Origin: Clostridiales bacterium 1_7_47FAA
GTDB lineage: Bacteria > Bacillota > Clostridia > Lachnospirales > Lachnospiraceae
Assembly: GCA_000155435.1 (NCBI GenBank)
Contig: DS990260.1
Span: 1,194,056 to 1,258,055 of the forward strand
Direction of reading: 5' to 3'
DNA length: 64,000 nucleotides
Shown here: positions 8,398 to 17,353 of the stretch, one piece after another
Position numbering within the stretch: position 1 is the first letter of the stretch
Layout of the letters: every line of letters begins with the position of its first letter
Made by a program: the position numbers and the translations under genes
Notes under the pieces: model-generated
Told to the model about the DNA's origin: nothing
Seen by the model: only the letters and a program-made list of their open reading frames with translations
Databases searched by the model: none

Positions 8398-9378
8398 CTA
8401 ATCCTCCTTATGTTTGAGACCGCATCTGCAAAAATGCCCGGGTGCAATTTCTCTGAATTCAATTTCCCCTTTGCCGCATCCGCCCTTTGCATGGGGACAG
8501 CGCGGTGCAAATGCGCAGCCCTCCGGCAGGTCCGTGGGGTCAGGCGGGGAACCTGCAATGGGTTTTAACCGCCTTACATCTGTATTCATGCCTGGCAGTG
8601 ACTGGAACAGGCCAATGGTGTATGGGTGGGACGGATGGAGGAACACGGCCTCTTTGCTGCCATATTCCAGGATCTGCCCCGCATAGATCACTGCCACGTA
8701 ATCACTTGTCTCCGCCACCACCCCCAGGTCATGGGTAATCAGCAGCATGGACGTGTTATATTTACATTTCAGGTCCTTAATCAGATCCAGCACCTGGGCC
8801 TGTATGGTGACGTCCAGGGCCGTGGTTGGCTCATCGGCCAGCAGCAGGTCCGGGCTGCAGGCCAGGGCCATGGCAATGACAACCCTCTGCTTCATGCCGC
8901 CGGAGAACTCAAAGGGGTATTCCCCAAACCGCTCTGCCGGGATACCTACCATCTCCAGCATATTGGCGGCCTCCTCTTCTGCCTCCTTCCTGGTATAGCC
9001 ATTGTGCAGCAGAAGGCCTTCCACAATCTGTTCCCCCACCGTCATGATGGGGTTCAGGGCCGTCATTGGGTCCTGGAAGATCATGGCGATTTTCTCACCC
9101 CGGATTTTCAGCATTTCCTCCTCCGGTTTTTTTAACAGGTCCTCACCCTCCAGGATGATTTCCCCACTCCTGAGCCTGGCGGGCGGATTGGGCAGGATTC
9201 CAAGGATTGCCTTGGCAATGGTGGTCTTGCCCGCGCCTGTCTCCCCTACCAGGGCCAGCGTCTCCCCCTTATCCATGTCAAAGGAAATGCCGTTGACCGC
9301 ATGAACCGTCTTCCTGCCTGAGGTATAGACCACATCCAGGCCGCGCACCGAAAGAAATTTTTCTGTTTTCTCATTCAT
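8398..9378 (-). CDS. Peptide/nickel-type ABC transporter ATPase (DppD/OppD-like)
   Basis: About 326 residues from the ATG at 9378; an in-frame GTG at 9384 is an alternative, and AAAGGAG is upstream. Walker A GETGAGKTT, signature FSGGMKQRV, Walker B LLLADEPTTALD and H-loop ITHDLGV are all present. The C-terminal CAFAPRCPHAKGGC is the oligopeptide-ABC Cys motif. It is the second ATPase of the importer encoded by the 12980-to-5369 operon. Confidence 0.92.
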   Translation of the reverse strand: MNEKTEKFLSVRGLDVVYTSGRKTVHAVNGISFDMDKGETLALVGETGAGKTTIAKAILGILPNPPARLRSGEIILEGEDLLKKPEEEMLKIRGEKIAMIFQDPMTALNPIMTVGEQIVEGLLLHNGYTRKEAEEEAANMLEMVGIPAERFGEYPFEFSGGMKQRVVIAMALACSPDLLLADEPTTALDVTIQAQVLDLIKDLKCKYNTSMLLITHDLGVVAETSDYVAVIYAGQILEYGSKEAVFLHPSHPYTIGLFQSLPGMNTDVRRLKPIAGSPPDPTDLPEGCAFAPRCPHAKGGCGKGEIEFREIAPGHFCRCGLKHKED

Positions 9379-9395
9379 TTCCACAAACTCTCCTT

Positions 9396-10259
9396 TCAAC
9401 TGCGCAGCTTCGGGTCCATGGCGTCGCGAAGCCCGTCGCCAATCAGGTTAATGGCCAGCACGGTCAGCGCAATGACAATACCAGGGAACATGATTAAATG
9501 CGGGTAATTCAAAATGTGGGTGCGGGCATCCGCCAGCATGGCTCCCCACTCCGGCGTAGGCGGCTGTACCCCCAGGCCGATGTAGGAAAGGGCGGCCGCC
9601 ATGGTGATGTTCATGCCTATGTTCATGGTGGCGTCCACGATGACCGGAGATACCACATTGGGCAGTATATGGCGGAACATGATGCTTAAATGGGAGCAGT
9701 TGATGGATTGGGCCGCCTCCAGGTAATCCTTGGAACGTTCGGAGAGGATCTGCCCGCGGATCAGACGCACATCAATGGGCACGTTGCCAATGGCCAGCGC
9801 CAGCACGGTATTGAAAAATCCGGCGCCCAGCACAGCGGAAATCAGGATACACAGCAGCATGCCCGGCAGGCTGGACCAGATATCCAGAAACCGCATGATG
9901 ACAGTCTCTGTCCTGCCCCCGAAATAACCGGCAATACTGCCTATGATACATCCCATGACCGCGCTGAACAGTGCGGCGCAGATGCCAAGGGCAAGGGAAT
10001 AGCGTCCGCCGTAGAGCAGACGGCTGAACAGGTCCCGTCCCATTGCATCCGTGCCGAAGATATGTCTTCCTGAGGGTGCCGCAAACATATTGGCCAGGTC
10101 CATTTCATTGACGCCATAGGGCGCCAGCAGGGATGCCGCCGCACAGGATATGGTAATCAGGGCAAGAAGGATGACACCCACCCTTGCGCCTTTATTTTTC
10201 CAGATTCTTGCAAATGTCTCTGCAAGCAGCGATGATCCGCCCATACCATTCATTTTCAT
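9396..10259 (-). CDS. ABC transporter permease (DppC/OppC-like)
   Basis: 287 residues with an N-terminal membrane span (GVILLALITISCAAASLLA) followed by the permease core of about five spans. The EAA loop is seen as EAAQSINCSHLSIMFRHILP. The motif GTDAMGRDLFSRLLYG is characteristic of DppC-type permeases. It overlaps the DppB-like gene by four bases (ATGA). It is the inner-membrane partner of the DppB-like protein in the same importer. Confidence 0.93.
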   Translation of the reverse strand: MKMNGMGGSSLLAETFARIWKNKGARVGVILLALITISCAAASLLAPYGVNEMDLANMFAAPSGRHIFGTDAMGRDLFSRLLYGGRYSLALGICAALFSAVMGCIIGSIAGYFGGRTETVIMRFLDIWSSLPGMLLCILISAVLGAGFFNTVLALAIGNVPIDVRLIRGQILSERSKDYLEAAQSINCSHLSIMFRHILPNVVSPVIVDATMNIGMNITMAAALSYIGLGVQPPTPEWGAMLADARTHILNYPHLIMFPGIVIALTVLAINLIGDGLRDAMDPKLRS

Positions 10260-11215
10260 GCCTTCACCGCCTTTCGGGCTTTACCGCCGGAATACTGCGC
10301 CTTGATACGCGGGTCAATGAATGCGTAAATCAGATCCACTGCCAGCATGACCAGGGCTGTGAAAACCGCAAAGAACAGGACGCATGCCCGGACCACCGGG
10401 TAATCACGCATATTAATGGCGTTCAGCATGTAAAGACCCACGCCAGGCACTGAAAAAACACTTTCAATCACAGCCGAACCTGCCACTATCCTTGCAAACC
10501 CGGCCCCGATGGAGGTGATGATGGGCATCAGCGCATTGGGTAGCATGTGCTTTAATACCACCATTTTCTCACGCTGTCCTTTTGCCCTTGCGGTTGTGAT
10601 ATAATCCTCCCGGAACACGCCCAGCATGCTGGCCCTTGTCTGGCGCGCATTGACCGCGATTCCTCCCAGGGCGCTGCAGATGATGGGCATCACATAAAAC
10701 TGGGGACCTCCGATGCCGTAGGAAGGAAGCCAGCCAAGCCTGGCTGAAAAAAGCAGGATCATCATCAGGGCCACCCAGAAATCCGGGCAGGAGATGAAAA
10801 TCATGGCAATTGCCATGGTAAGGGAGTCCTGCCATCTTCCCTCGTGGGTTGCCGCGAAGATTCCAAGGTACAGGCCCAGGCCCAGGTTCAGCACCATGGC
10901 GCAGACCCCGATTAATATGGTCCTTGGAAGGCGGACCAGCATTTCCTGATAGACCGGTTTATCATAAACCCAGGAATTGCCGAAATCAAACCGGATGAAT
11001 GTATTGTAAAAATAGTCTCCAAGCTGTACCAGATACGGCCTGTCAATCCCCATCTTAGTCCGCATGAGAGCAATGTCCGACGCGGAGGCATTGCCTCCGG
11101 CAATCACGATAGCCGGATCGCCGGGGGTAAAATAGAGGATTGTGAATATGATGAATGCCGTACCAAGCACGATTACAATCATCCAGAGCAGTCTTTTCAA
11201 TATATATTTTCCCAT
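10256..11215 (-). CDS. ABC transporter permease (DppB/OppB-like)
   Basis: About 319 residues starting MGKYILKRLLWMI; the ATG at 11215 with GGAG eight bases upstream is preferred over the GTG at 11224. It contains the usual six membrane spans, the family motif FTPGDPAIVIAGGNAS near residue 35, and the EAA loop (TARAKGQREKMVVLKHMLPNA). It works with the DppC-like permease downstream. The order binding protein-B-C-D-F is the standard one for dipeptide/oligopeptide/nickel importers. Confidence 0.93.
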   Translation of the reverse strand: MGKYILKRLLWMIVIVLGTAFIIFTILYFTPGDPAIVIAGGNASASDIALMRTKMGIDRPYLVQLGDYFYNTFIRFDFGNSWVYDKPVYQEMLVRLPRTILIGVCAMVLNLGLGLYLGIFAATHEGRWQDSLTMAIAMIFISCPDFWVALMMILLFSARLGWLPSYGIGGPQFYVMPIICSALGGIAVNARQTRASMLGVFREDYITTARAKGQREKMVVLKHMLPNALMPIITSIGAGFARIVAGSAVIESVFSVPGVGLYMLNAINMRDYPVVRACVLFFAVFTALVMLAVDLIYAFIDPRIKAQYSGGKARKAVKA

Positions 11216-11270
11216 ATGTCTCACTCCGATTTTTGAAACCTGCCTGATTCACAGGAACTGTTTTCAGGAA

Positions 11271-12980
11271 CTAGTCAAGGTAATAGTCGCATGCCCCGGG
11301 AAGCAGGAATTCACTTTCACGGTAAACCAAGGTTGCAAAATCCTTGCTGTACACCGCGTTCATCTGCGGCATGCACAGGGCGTGGTAGTAGGCGTTTTCT
11401 ACAATATAGTCATGTACCCTGGTCATGTTTTCCTCGTTGTGCCCGTCAACCGTATTGGCGGTCATGAACAGCTCCTGCAGTTCATCATCATGGAGGAATG
11501 CCATGTTAAATCCGGTGCCGAACTCATTGTAGTTAATCGGACGGTTCCACTCCCCCACCTGTGTGCCGCCTCCGGGGTTCCAGAGAAGGATGTCCCATGC
11601 ATCCGGATTGTTCACATCAGACTGGACCAGCGCGCTTTCCTTGGCATTGATTTCCACATTGATCCCGGCCTGTAAGAGCAGGGCCTGTATCATGGTCATG
11701 ATGCTCTTGATATCTTCCCGGTTAAAGCCTTCCAGCCTCAGGGTCTCGCCGTTATAGCCGGACTGTTCCAGATATTCCTTGGCCTTTTGGAGGTCATATG
11801 TATTCATATAGGTTTCCGTGCTCTCCCACGCAGGATAATAATCCTCAAAGAACGGGGTGCCGAATGCCCTGGCTGCAATGGATGTGCCTGTGGCTGCCGC
11901 AATTGCTTGATTGTCAAGGGCATAGAAGATTGCCTTTCTCAGATTGACATCGCTCATCAGGTTGTTTTCAGAGCAGTTGGGAATCAGGGTATACAGTTCC
12001 GAACCCTGGGTCACATATACGCCATACCGGTCCGCATACTGTCCGCCCTCTGAAAAATCCTTCAGGTTCTCTGCCGGGACAGCCTGTGAATACTGGATCT
12101 GGTCCGTGCTCAGTGCAATGACGTGCTGGGATGCCTCTGCAATGATGTCATACTCAATGGTCTCCACATTGGCCTTGTGGTTTGAATCCCTTAATTCCGC
12201 TGTCTGCCAGTATTTATCATTGGCTTTTAAAGTCAGATGCGCGCCGGAAACATATTCAGACACCACATACGGCCCTGTCCCGATGGGCTTGTCCGCAAAG
12301 CCGCCGATTTCCTCGTAGGATTTCTGGGAAACCACCATGGTACGGCACCAGGGCCATTCCAGGGCGCCCACCTGTACCACGGGACCTGTCCATGTGTATT
12401 CCAGCGTGTAATCATCAATGGCCTTGACGCTGTCAAAAATATCATACTTTACGGCATTTCCCGAATCCACCAAAAGGCCTGTGGAGAATACCACATCCTG
12501 GGCCGTGATATGATTGCCCGCGGCATCGTAGATGTTGTCGTGGAGGGTCACCCTTGTATGGGTTTCATCCACATCCTGGTACTCCTTTGCCAGGATAGGG
12601 ATATATCCGCCTCCCCTGAAATCAAACAGCGCCTCATAAATATTATAATAAATGTACTGCTTGCTCTGGTCGCCCGCCCAGGTATACGGCGCAAGGTCCT
12701 GGGGGTCGCTGGACAGGGCAACGGTCACCTTCCCATACCGTCCATCTGAATCCGCCGTGGTCTTCCTGCTGCTGTCCGCCTTGGGCGCTTCTGACGAGGC
12801 AGCCGGCGTCTCTGTCGGCGCAGCCCCTGCCTGCGCGGCGGTTCCCCCTGTCCCGGAAGCGCTGCCTCCCGGACTGCCTGGATTGCCGCCCCCGCATCCT
12901 GCCAGTGAAACCGCCATTGCGGCTGCCAGCGTCATTGCCGCCACACGCTTAGCCATGTACTTACCCCATTTTTTTTGCAT
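11271..12980 (-). CDS. ABC transporter substrate-binding lipoprotein (SBP family 5)
   Basis: About 569 residues from the ATG at 12980, which has GGGAGG seven bases upstream; the ATG at 12995 overlaps that site and is disfavoured. A lipoprotein signal ends in LAGC (Cys29), followed by a Gly/Ser/Ala/Thr-rich linker of about 45 residues. The mature protein is a family-5 solute-binding protein (KVTVALSSDPQDLAPYTWA, KPIGTGPYVVSEYVSG). It captures the substrate at the outer face of the membrane and delivers it to the DppB/C-like channel. The substrate is unknown; family-5 proteins bind peptides, nickel chelates, opines and sugars. Confidence 0.92.
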   Translation of the reverse strand: MQKKWGKYMAKRVAAMTLAAAMAVSLAGCGGGNPGSPGGSASGTGGTAAQAGAAPTETPAASSEAPKADSSRKTTADSDGRYGKVTVALSSDPQDLAPYTWAGDQSKQYIYYNIYEALFDFRGGGYIPILAKEYQDVDETHTRVTLHDNIYDAAGNHITAQDVVFSTGLLVDSGNAVKYDIFDSVKAIDDYTLEYTWTGPVVQVGALEWPWCRTMVVSQKSYEEIGGFADKPIGTGPYVVSEYVSGAHLTLKANDKYWQTAELRDSNHKANVETIEYDIIAEASQHVIALSTDQIQYSQAVPAENLKDFSEGGQYADRYGVYVTQGSELYTLIPNCSENNLMSDVNLRKAIFYALDNQAIAAATGTSIAARAFGTPFFEDYYPAWESTETYMNTYDLQKAKEYLEQSGYNGETLRLEGFNREDIKSIMTMIQALLLQAGINVEINAKESALVQSDVNNPDAWDILLWNPGGGTQVGEWNRPINYNEFGTGFNMAFLHDDELQELFMTANTVDGHNEENMTRVHDYIVENAYYHALCMPQMNAVYSKDFATLVYRESEFLLPGACDYYLD

Positions 12981-13231
12981 TGTCGTACCTCCCATTTTTT
13001 GTTACACTGTTATTTTGCAGACATTTTGTACAAAGTACATATTTCAATGTAGTTTTATTTTAGTATATCCATGGATAATGTACAAACCGTATTTGAAGTT
13101 GATTTATGCAGTTTGTGCAATTATCCCTGGAGAGCACAAAAAAAGCAGCCTGAGGAAACAGGCCGCTTTGATTGCTATACTCAGATTTCAGATGCCGGCT
13201 CATTCCCGGCTGCGTTTTATCCATACTTACA

Positions 13232-14110
13232 TTACCTGTGCAGGAACATGTCCTTCTCCATTACGCTGACAATAATACCCATGCAGATCAGAACGCCGCC
13301 CACAACAAAGTTCCATGTAAGGACCTCCCCCAAAAGGACCACCCCCAATACAGCGGATGTAAGGGGCTGTAGCGGGTAAAACATGGAGCACACGCTGGCG
13401 TCCAGAAGCTTAAGCCCCATGTTCCAGAGTGTGTGGGCCACCGCAGTTCCCACTACCCCCAGGTAAATGCAGGCAAGGACAGCGGACCCGGTCAATACGG
13501 GCGGTGTTTTTACCGCTTCCACCATGGCGCACGGAACCGTGAAGATAAGGGCAGCCCCCAGCCCGTACAGCGCAATCTGGACCGGGTCATATCCCCCGGA
13601 AACCTTCCTGATGGCCACGGAAGCAGTGGACCATAAGAGTACGGAGCAGACAGAGGCCGCCAGCCCTGCCGCGTTCACTGACGCGCCTCCCACCCCCAGG
13701 ATGATGTATACCCCCGCAATCGATATGCAGATGCTGGCAATATGCCGTTTACGTATCTTTTCCTTCAGGAAAACAGCTGCCAGAAGGGATATGGTAATGG
13801 GGTTCATGCCGTTAATCAGGGAGGCCAGGGAGGCATCCAACAGCTTGGTTCCTATCAGCTGGAACGTAATGGAAACAAAATATCCCAGCCCGCCTACAAT
13901 CCATATGTATTTCCAGTCCCCCTTCTGTACGGTGCGCCTTGTCTTTCTCATGTGCAAAAGCACGGTAAGGCACGCGCCCGCCACCAGATACCGGAAACAC
14001 AGCACGGTAAGAGGCCCCATGGACGCCAGGGCGTATTTGCTTGCTATGTAAACACTTCCCCATATAAAACATGTAATTATGACATATAAGTAGCCGATAC
14101 GGTTTTTCAT
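13232..14110 (-). CDS. EamA/DMT-superfamily transporter
   Basis: 292 residues forming about ten membrane spans in two EamA repeats (ITCFIWGSVYIASKYAL near residue 12; SVLLWSTASVAIRKV near residue 157). Proteins of this drug/metabolite group export amino acids or other small metabolites. AAAAGGAGA precedes the ATG. It runs in the same direction as the ABC operon but lies upstream of it across about 235 bases, so it is probably a separate unit. Substrate unknown. Confidence 0.88.
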   Translation of the reverse strand: MKNRIGYLYVIITCFIWGSVYIASKYALASMGPLTVLCFRYLVAGACLTVLLHMRKTRRTVQKGDWKYIWIVGGLGYFVSITFQLIGTKLLDASLASLINGMNPITISLLAAVFLKEKIRKRHIASICISIAGVYIILGVGGASVNAAGLAASVCSVLLWSTASVAIRKVSGGYDPVQIALYGLGAALIFTVPCAMVEAVKTPPVLTGSAVLACIYLGVVGTAVAHTLWNMGLKLLDASVCSMFYPLQPLTSAVLGVVLLGEVLTWNFVVGGVLICMGIIVSVMEKDMFLHR

Positions 14111-14239
14111 TTCACGCTCTCCTTTTCCCCGTCATCCTGTCCGGGGCCAACAACTGCAATCATAATATATCTGCCGGGAAATATCAATATGGAATTTCCG
14201 ATTATGTGCCATTATGGGCCGGGCCGGGGAACCAGGAAA

Positions 14240-14272
14240 ACGGCGCCGGGAAAATGAATCTCCCGGCGCCGT
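14240..14272 (-). terminator. Rho-independent terminator after the SIMPL gene
   Basis: Read on the minus strand, ACGGCGCCGGGA pairs with TCCCGGCGCCGT around a short loop and is followed by TTTTCC. Confidence 0.65.
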
Positions 14273-14285
14273 CCCATGACCATGC

Positions 14286-15059
14286 TTATTGGATTGTAAA
14301 GTCCACTGTTACCTGCGCCTCCACGCTTACTTCCCCCGGCATCACAGCCATGTCAGCCGCTGCCGCGGTTCCAGCCGCCCTGCCTGGACCGGAACTGTTA
14401 TAGGATGCATATCTTGCATTTGGATTGTATCCGTATTCCTCCACATGGGAAACGCTGCCAACAGTCTTGCCGCTGGCCTCTGCCAGCGCATCTGCCTTGG
14501 CCCTGGCCACTGCCATGGCTCCCTTTAACGCCTCCTGGTAGCTTGCGTCATAGCTGCTGGAAAAGTATGTAACGGAATCAATTCCATTGACGCCTGCCGA
14601 CACTGACTCTGCCAGGATGGTTCCCGCCTGGTCGATGGGGATATCCGAAACCGTCAGCCTTGTGGTCATCTCATATCCTGTAACCGCCTGGTCAGATGAG
14701 TTCCAGTCATGGATGGGGTTCAGCCCATAGGATGAGGTCTGGATGGATTTCTCCTCCACCCCAAGGGATTTCAGCTTCTCAATGGCTGCATCCAAATCCT
14801 TTGCATTCTCTGACTGGCACTCGGCAGCCGTGTCCTTCTTGGTATAGATGGAATATTCAATTTCCGCCATGTCCGGTACCACCTTCACCTCTTCCTTGCC
14901 GATGACGGTGATTGTATTGCTTGCCGCGTCCACGTTCTGCACCTTGATGGTGTCCGGTATCTGTGTCCCTGTGCCGCAGCCTCCCAGCCCCAACGCCGCC
15001 GCTGCCACTGCTGCGGACAGGCCTGCTGTATAGATGGTCCTCTTCATGTTTATCTTCAT
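14286..15059 (-). CDS. SIMPL-domain (DUF541) lipoprotein
   Basis: 257 residues. A lipoprotein signal ends LGGC (Cys28), followed by a SIMPL/DUF541 domain (NTITVIGKEEVKVVPDMAEI...; KGAMAVARAKADALAEASGK). Related bacterial proteins are exported and associated with the envelope; their biochemical role is poorly known. GGGAGG sits nine bases before the ATG. It appears monocistronic, with its own terminator. Confidence 0.88.
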   Translation of the reverse strand: MKINMKRTIYTAGLSAAVAAAALGLGGCGTGTQIPDTIKVQNVDAASNTITVIGKEEVKVVPDMAEIEYSIYTKKDTAAECQSENAKDLDAAIEKLKSLGVEEKSIQTSSYGLNPIHDWNSSDQAVTGYEMTTRLTVSDIPIDQAGTILAESVSAGVNGIDSVTYFSSSYDASYQEALKGAMAVARAKADALAEASGKTVGSVSHVEEYGYNPNARYASYNSSGPGRAAGTAAAADMAVMPGEVSVEAQVTVDFTIQ

Positions 15060-15240
15060 TATAAATGCCTCCCTTCTTCCATGCCATGGAAGATATTTTT
15101 TCTACACCCTTATATTACCAGAAACATCCGGCCATGGTATTTCTTTTCTCTTAAATAATAGGTTTTATTTGTTTACGAAGTTTCTACGAAATTATTGCTC
15201 CTGGCATATTTGTGTTTTCATATCAATCTGTGTTATATTT

Positions 15241-15309
15241 ATGAAGGTGATGGAACATCATAGGAAGGCGATGGGACATCATAGGAAGAGAACAGGAAAG
15301 GCGGAATAA
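15241..15309 (+). other. Possible upstream ORF with a 7-codon tandem repeat
   Basis: ATG at 15241 opens a 22-codon frame reading MKVMEHHRKAMGHHRKRTGK and ending two residues later at TAA, three bases before the next gene's ATG. A 21-bp unit (15249-15269, 15270-15290) is repeated in frame, giving two His-His-Arg-Lys blocks. No good ribosome site is seen for it. It may be a leader peptide coupled to the downstream gene, or just a repeat in its 5' UTR. Confidence 0.3.
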
Positions 15310-15312
15310 GCA

Positions 15313-15651
15313 ATGGAAGCATTTAAGAACTGCAAGCTGGAGATTTTCATCCCCCAGTCCCATCTGTCCGCGCTGCAGAAAGCGCTTCAGGCAGTGGACG
15401 CCGGACATATCGGACAATATGACAGCTGTATGTCATACAGCCCTGTGACAGGCTGCTGGCGGCCGTTACAGGGAAGTACGCCCTATATCGGCAATATGGG
15501 GGAGCTGAGTACGGAACCGGAGATGAAGGTGGAAGTGACCTGCCCGGCTGAAAAGGTAAAGGAAACACTTAGGGCCATTAAAAATGTCCATCCCTATGAA
15601 GAGCCGGTCATCAATGTAATCCCTCTGTACATGACCGGTATGGATGTATGA
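15313..15651 (+). CDS. NIF3/YqfO-type small PII-like domain protein
   Basis: 112 residues matching the stand-alone YqfO/CutA-like domain found inserted in NIF3-family proteins. Signs are KLEIFIPQSHLSALQKAL at the N-terminus, IGNYDSC-like IGQYDSCMSYS, and the closing HPYEEPVINVIPL. Structural relatives form trimers resembling PII/CutA, but the role of single-domain forms is uncertain. AAAGGCGG in the preceding repeat region probably serves as ribosome site. Confidence 0.8.
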   Translation: MEAFKNCKLEIFIPQSHLSALQKALQAVDAGHIGQYDSCMSYSPVTGCWRPLQGSTPYIGNMGELSTEPEMKVEVTCPAEKVKETLRAIKNVHPYEEPVINVIPLYMTGMDV

Positions 15652-15672
15652 AACATGATCCCAACAAAAAAA

Positions 15673-15716
15673 GACAATGCCGGAAACCCTTATACTAAGG
15701 ATTACCCGGCATTGTC
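15673..15716 (-). terminator. Strong hairpin terminator, minus strand
   Basis: GACAATGCCGG pairs with CCGGCATTGTC across a 22-base loop. On the minus strand it is followed by seven T residues. It lies downstream of tmRNA and opposite the 3' end of the YqfO-like gene. Confidence 0.6.
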
Positions 15717-15737
15717 CAGCGTGTAGCAGATAAAGCA

Positions 15738-15769
15738 AAATCCGAACCCCTGTTAAAGAGTTCGGATTT
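15738..15769 (-). terminator. tmRNA terminator
   Basis: On the minus strand AAATCCGAAC pairs with GTTCGGATTT and is followed by TTGCTTT, immediately past the tmRNA 3' end. Confidence 0.6.
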
Positions 15770-15781
15770 AAGCTTATCGAG

Positions 15782-16118
15782 TGGAGCTGAGGGGAATCGA
15801 ACCCCTGTCCGAAAACCAATTCCCTGTTCTTCTACTATCATAGTCCCTTATTTGACATTCCCTCTGCCATCAGAGAAAGGACACCCGGATGGTTTCAGTA
15901 GCTTCATCATACGCCCATATGCTCAAAGCTTTGCATAAGTCGTTTCCCACATAGTCGATGCCAGGGTCTTAAAGTGCGGGTGCTCTAAGTCTGACAGCTG
16001 CCATTAGGCAGCGATTGCTAATTCGTCGTTAGCGTTTATATTTATTTTTGCCATTTAACCCATCGCATGGGGATAGCTTCACCAGCTGCATGACCCCCGT
16101 CGAAACCAGTACAACCCC
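15782..16118 (-). ncRNA. ssrA: Transfer-messenger RNA (tmRNA)
   Basis: The 5' end GGGGUUGUACUGGUUUCGAC and the 3' end GGGGUUCGAUUCCCCUCAGCUCC are diagnostic; the seven-base acceptor stem pairs (GGGGUUG with CAGCUCC). The tag frame (minus strand, 16051 down to 16004) starts at a GCA resume codon and encodes AKININANDELAIAA then TAA, with the expected hydrophobic Ala-Ala end for ClpXP degradation. The CCA tail is not encoded (ACTC follows the acceptor). Together with SmpB (26829-27296) and RNase R (27301-29601) it rescues stalled ribosomes. Confidence 0.96.
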
Positions 16119-16275
16119 TGAATGATCAGTGTTCCATGTGTCTGGTATGCTAACGAATCCTGCGCTTTCTACATAATAGCAGTTTCCCCGTCCGTTGTCA
16201 AGGGTGGAGTTTGGAAGAAGGACGCATGGGCTGGAACCGGACAGGAACCTCATTCCCTGATTTAAATGCCTGCGC

Positions 16276-16839
16276 TTAGTCATACACCCCTGATTCAGCA
16301 AAAAAATAATGGCGTTCCGTTTCCCCAAAGAACTTATCATAAAACGCACCCGCAAATAGTGAACAGACCCACTTTGTGCCCGCCAATTCCTGTTCCAGCC
16401 GTTTTTTCCCGGACTCAGGGGCATTTCCCGGCATCCACCATAACAGCTCCTTCTGAAATGCTTCCACGTCCTTATCCTTAATATGGAACCAGCGGTTTTT
16501 AAGCCCAAAATAGTCATCAATCCAATAACCGCGCAGCGCGGCAATCCACTCAGCATCCGGCATCCGCCTCACCACCTGCTGGTCCGGCGAGGTCCGCTCC
16601 TGCTCACTGCATATCCAGTCATTCTGGTAGTACAGGTCCAGAATAAAAAGCACGGAAAATGCTTCCTGCCAGCCTTCCACCAGCGGCTTTTCCACGCCAA
16701 TAAAGGAAACTCCCAGCGGATATTGGAAAAAGTCATGGATTTCCGCATCATATTTCCTGATATCAATGGCTGCCGCATTTATAGCCAGCCTTTCTTTGTC
16801 CTGTGTTAACCGATCCAGCTGTTTAACCAGATTCCCCAT
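16276..16839 (-). CDS. Hypothetical protein
   Basis: 187 residues, soluble, rich in Trp and aromatic residues (WWMPGN, YYQNDWICSEQERT, RGYWIDDYFGLKNRWFH). AAGGTGGG precedes the ATG. There is no signal peptide or membrane span. It lies 25 bases downstream of the membrane protein gene at 16865-17353, so the two may be co-transcribed. No family is recognised. Confidence 0.65.
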   Translation of the reverse strand: MGNLVKQLDRLTQDKERLAINAAAIDIRKYDAEIHDFFQYPLGVSFIGVEKPLVEGWQEAFSVLFILDLYYQNDWICSEQERTSPDQQVVRRMPDAEWIAALRGYWIDDYFGLKNRWFHIKDKDVEAFQKELLWWMPGNAPESGKKRLEQELAGTKWVCSLFAGAFYDKFFGETERHYFFAESGVYD

Positions 16840-16864
16840 TTTCCCACCTTATATTCCCTTATAT

Positions 16865-17353
16865 TTAAAAAACCCCCAGGCCCAGCAACTGCAGGACCAG
16901 CAGCCCCAGAAGAAAGGAAACGGCATTGGCCGCCGCCGTATACTTCAGTATGGACTGCTTTGGAAACCTTCCCCCCATGAAGCGCAGATAAATCCGGTAT
17001 TCTGCCGCCAGCACAAGGATTTCAAACACACACATCACGGGAAAATAATATCCCCTGAGATACAGACGGAAGGTGAAATCCAGATACCCTAATAAAACAT
17101 TCATAATCAGGTTGGTGCCAATATTCGTAAGGAATATCACCCGTTTTGGCCCAACACCCATGATGGCCCCGGCTGCTGTTTCAATCCCCGCATTAAAAAG
17201 CACGGTCAGAACCAGCATGATGGCTGTTCCTGCAAAATATTCCCTGTAATGAACAGGGGCCGGAGAATTGGCATACACCTGAATCATTCCAGCTTCCATG
17301 AAAAGCATTGCCATAAGACAGGATTTTCCCGCACAGTCCTTCTTCAAATTCAT
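16865..17353 (-). CDS. Hypothetical membrane protein
   Basis: About 162 residues with roughly four hydrophobic segments (TAIMLVLTVLFNAGIETAAG, FPVMCVFEILVLAAEYRIYL, AVSFLLGLLVLQLLGLGVF). The N-terminus MNLKKDCAGKSCLMAMLFM could be a short signal-like span. GGGAGG almost touches the ATG at 17353, so the in-frame TTG at 17347 is a possible start. Probably paired with the downstream hypothetical gene. Function unknown. Confidence 0.6.
   Translation of the reverse strand: MNLKKDCAGKSCLMAMLFMEAGMIQVYANSPAPVHYREYFAGTAIMLVLTVLFNAGIETAAGAIMGVGPKRVIFLTNIGTNLIMNVLLGYLDFTFRLYLRGYYFPVMCVFEILVLAAEYRIYLRFMGGRFPKQSILKYTAAANAVSFLLGLLVLQLLGLGVF

Noticed and set aside
16029-16556. 175-aa minus-strand ORF
   Set aside because: It overlaps the tmRNA and the better-supported gene at 16276-16839 in another frame.
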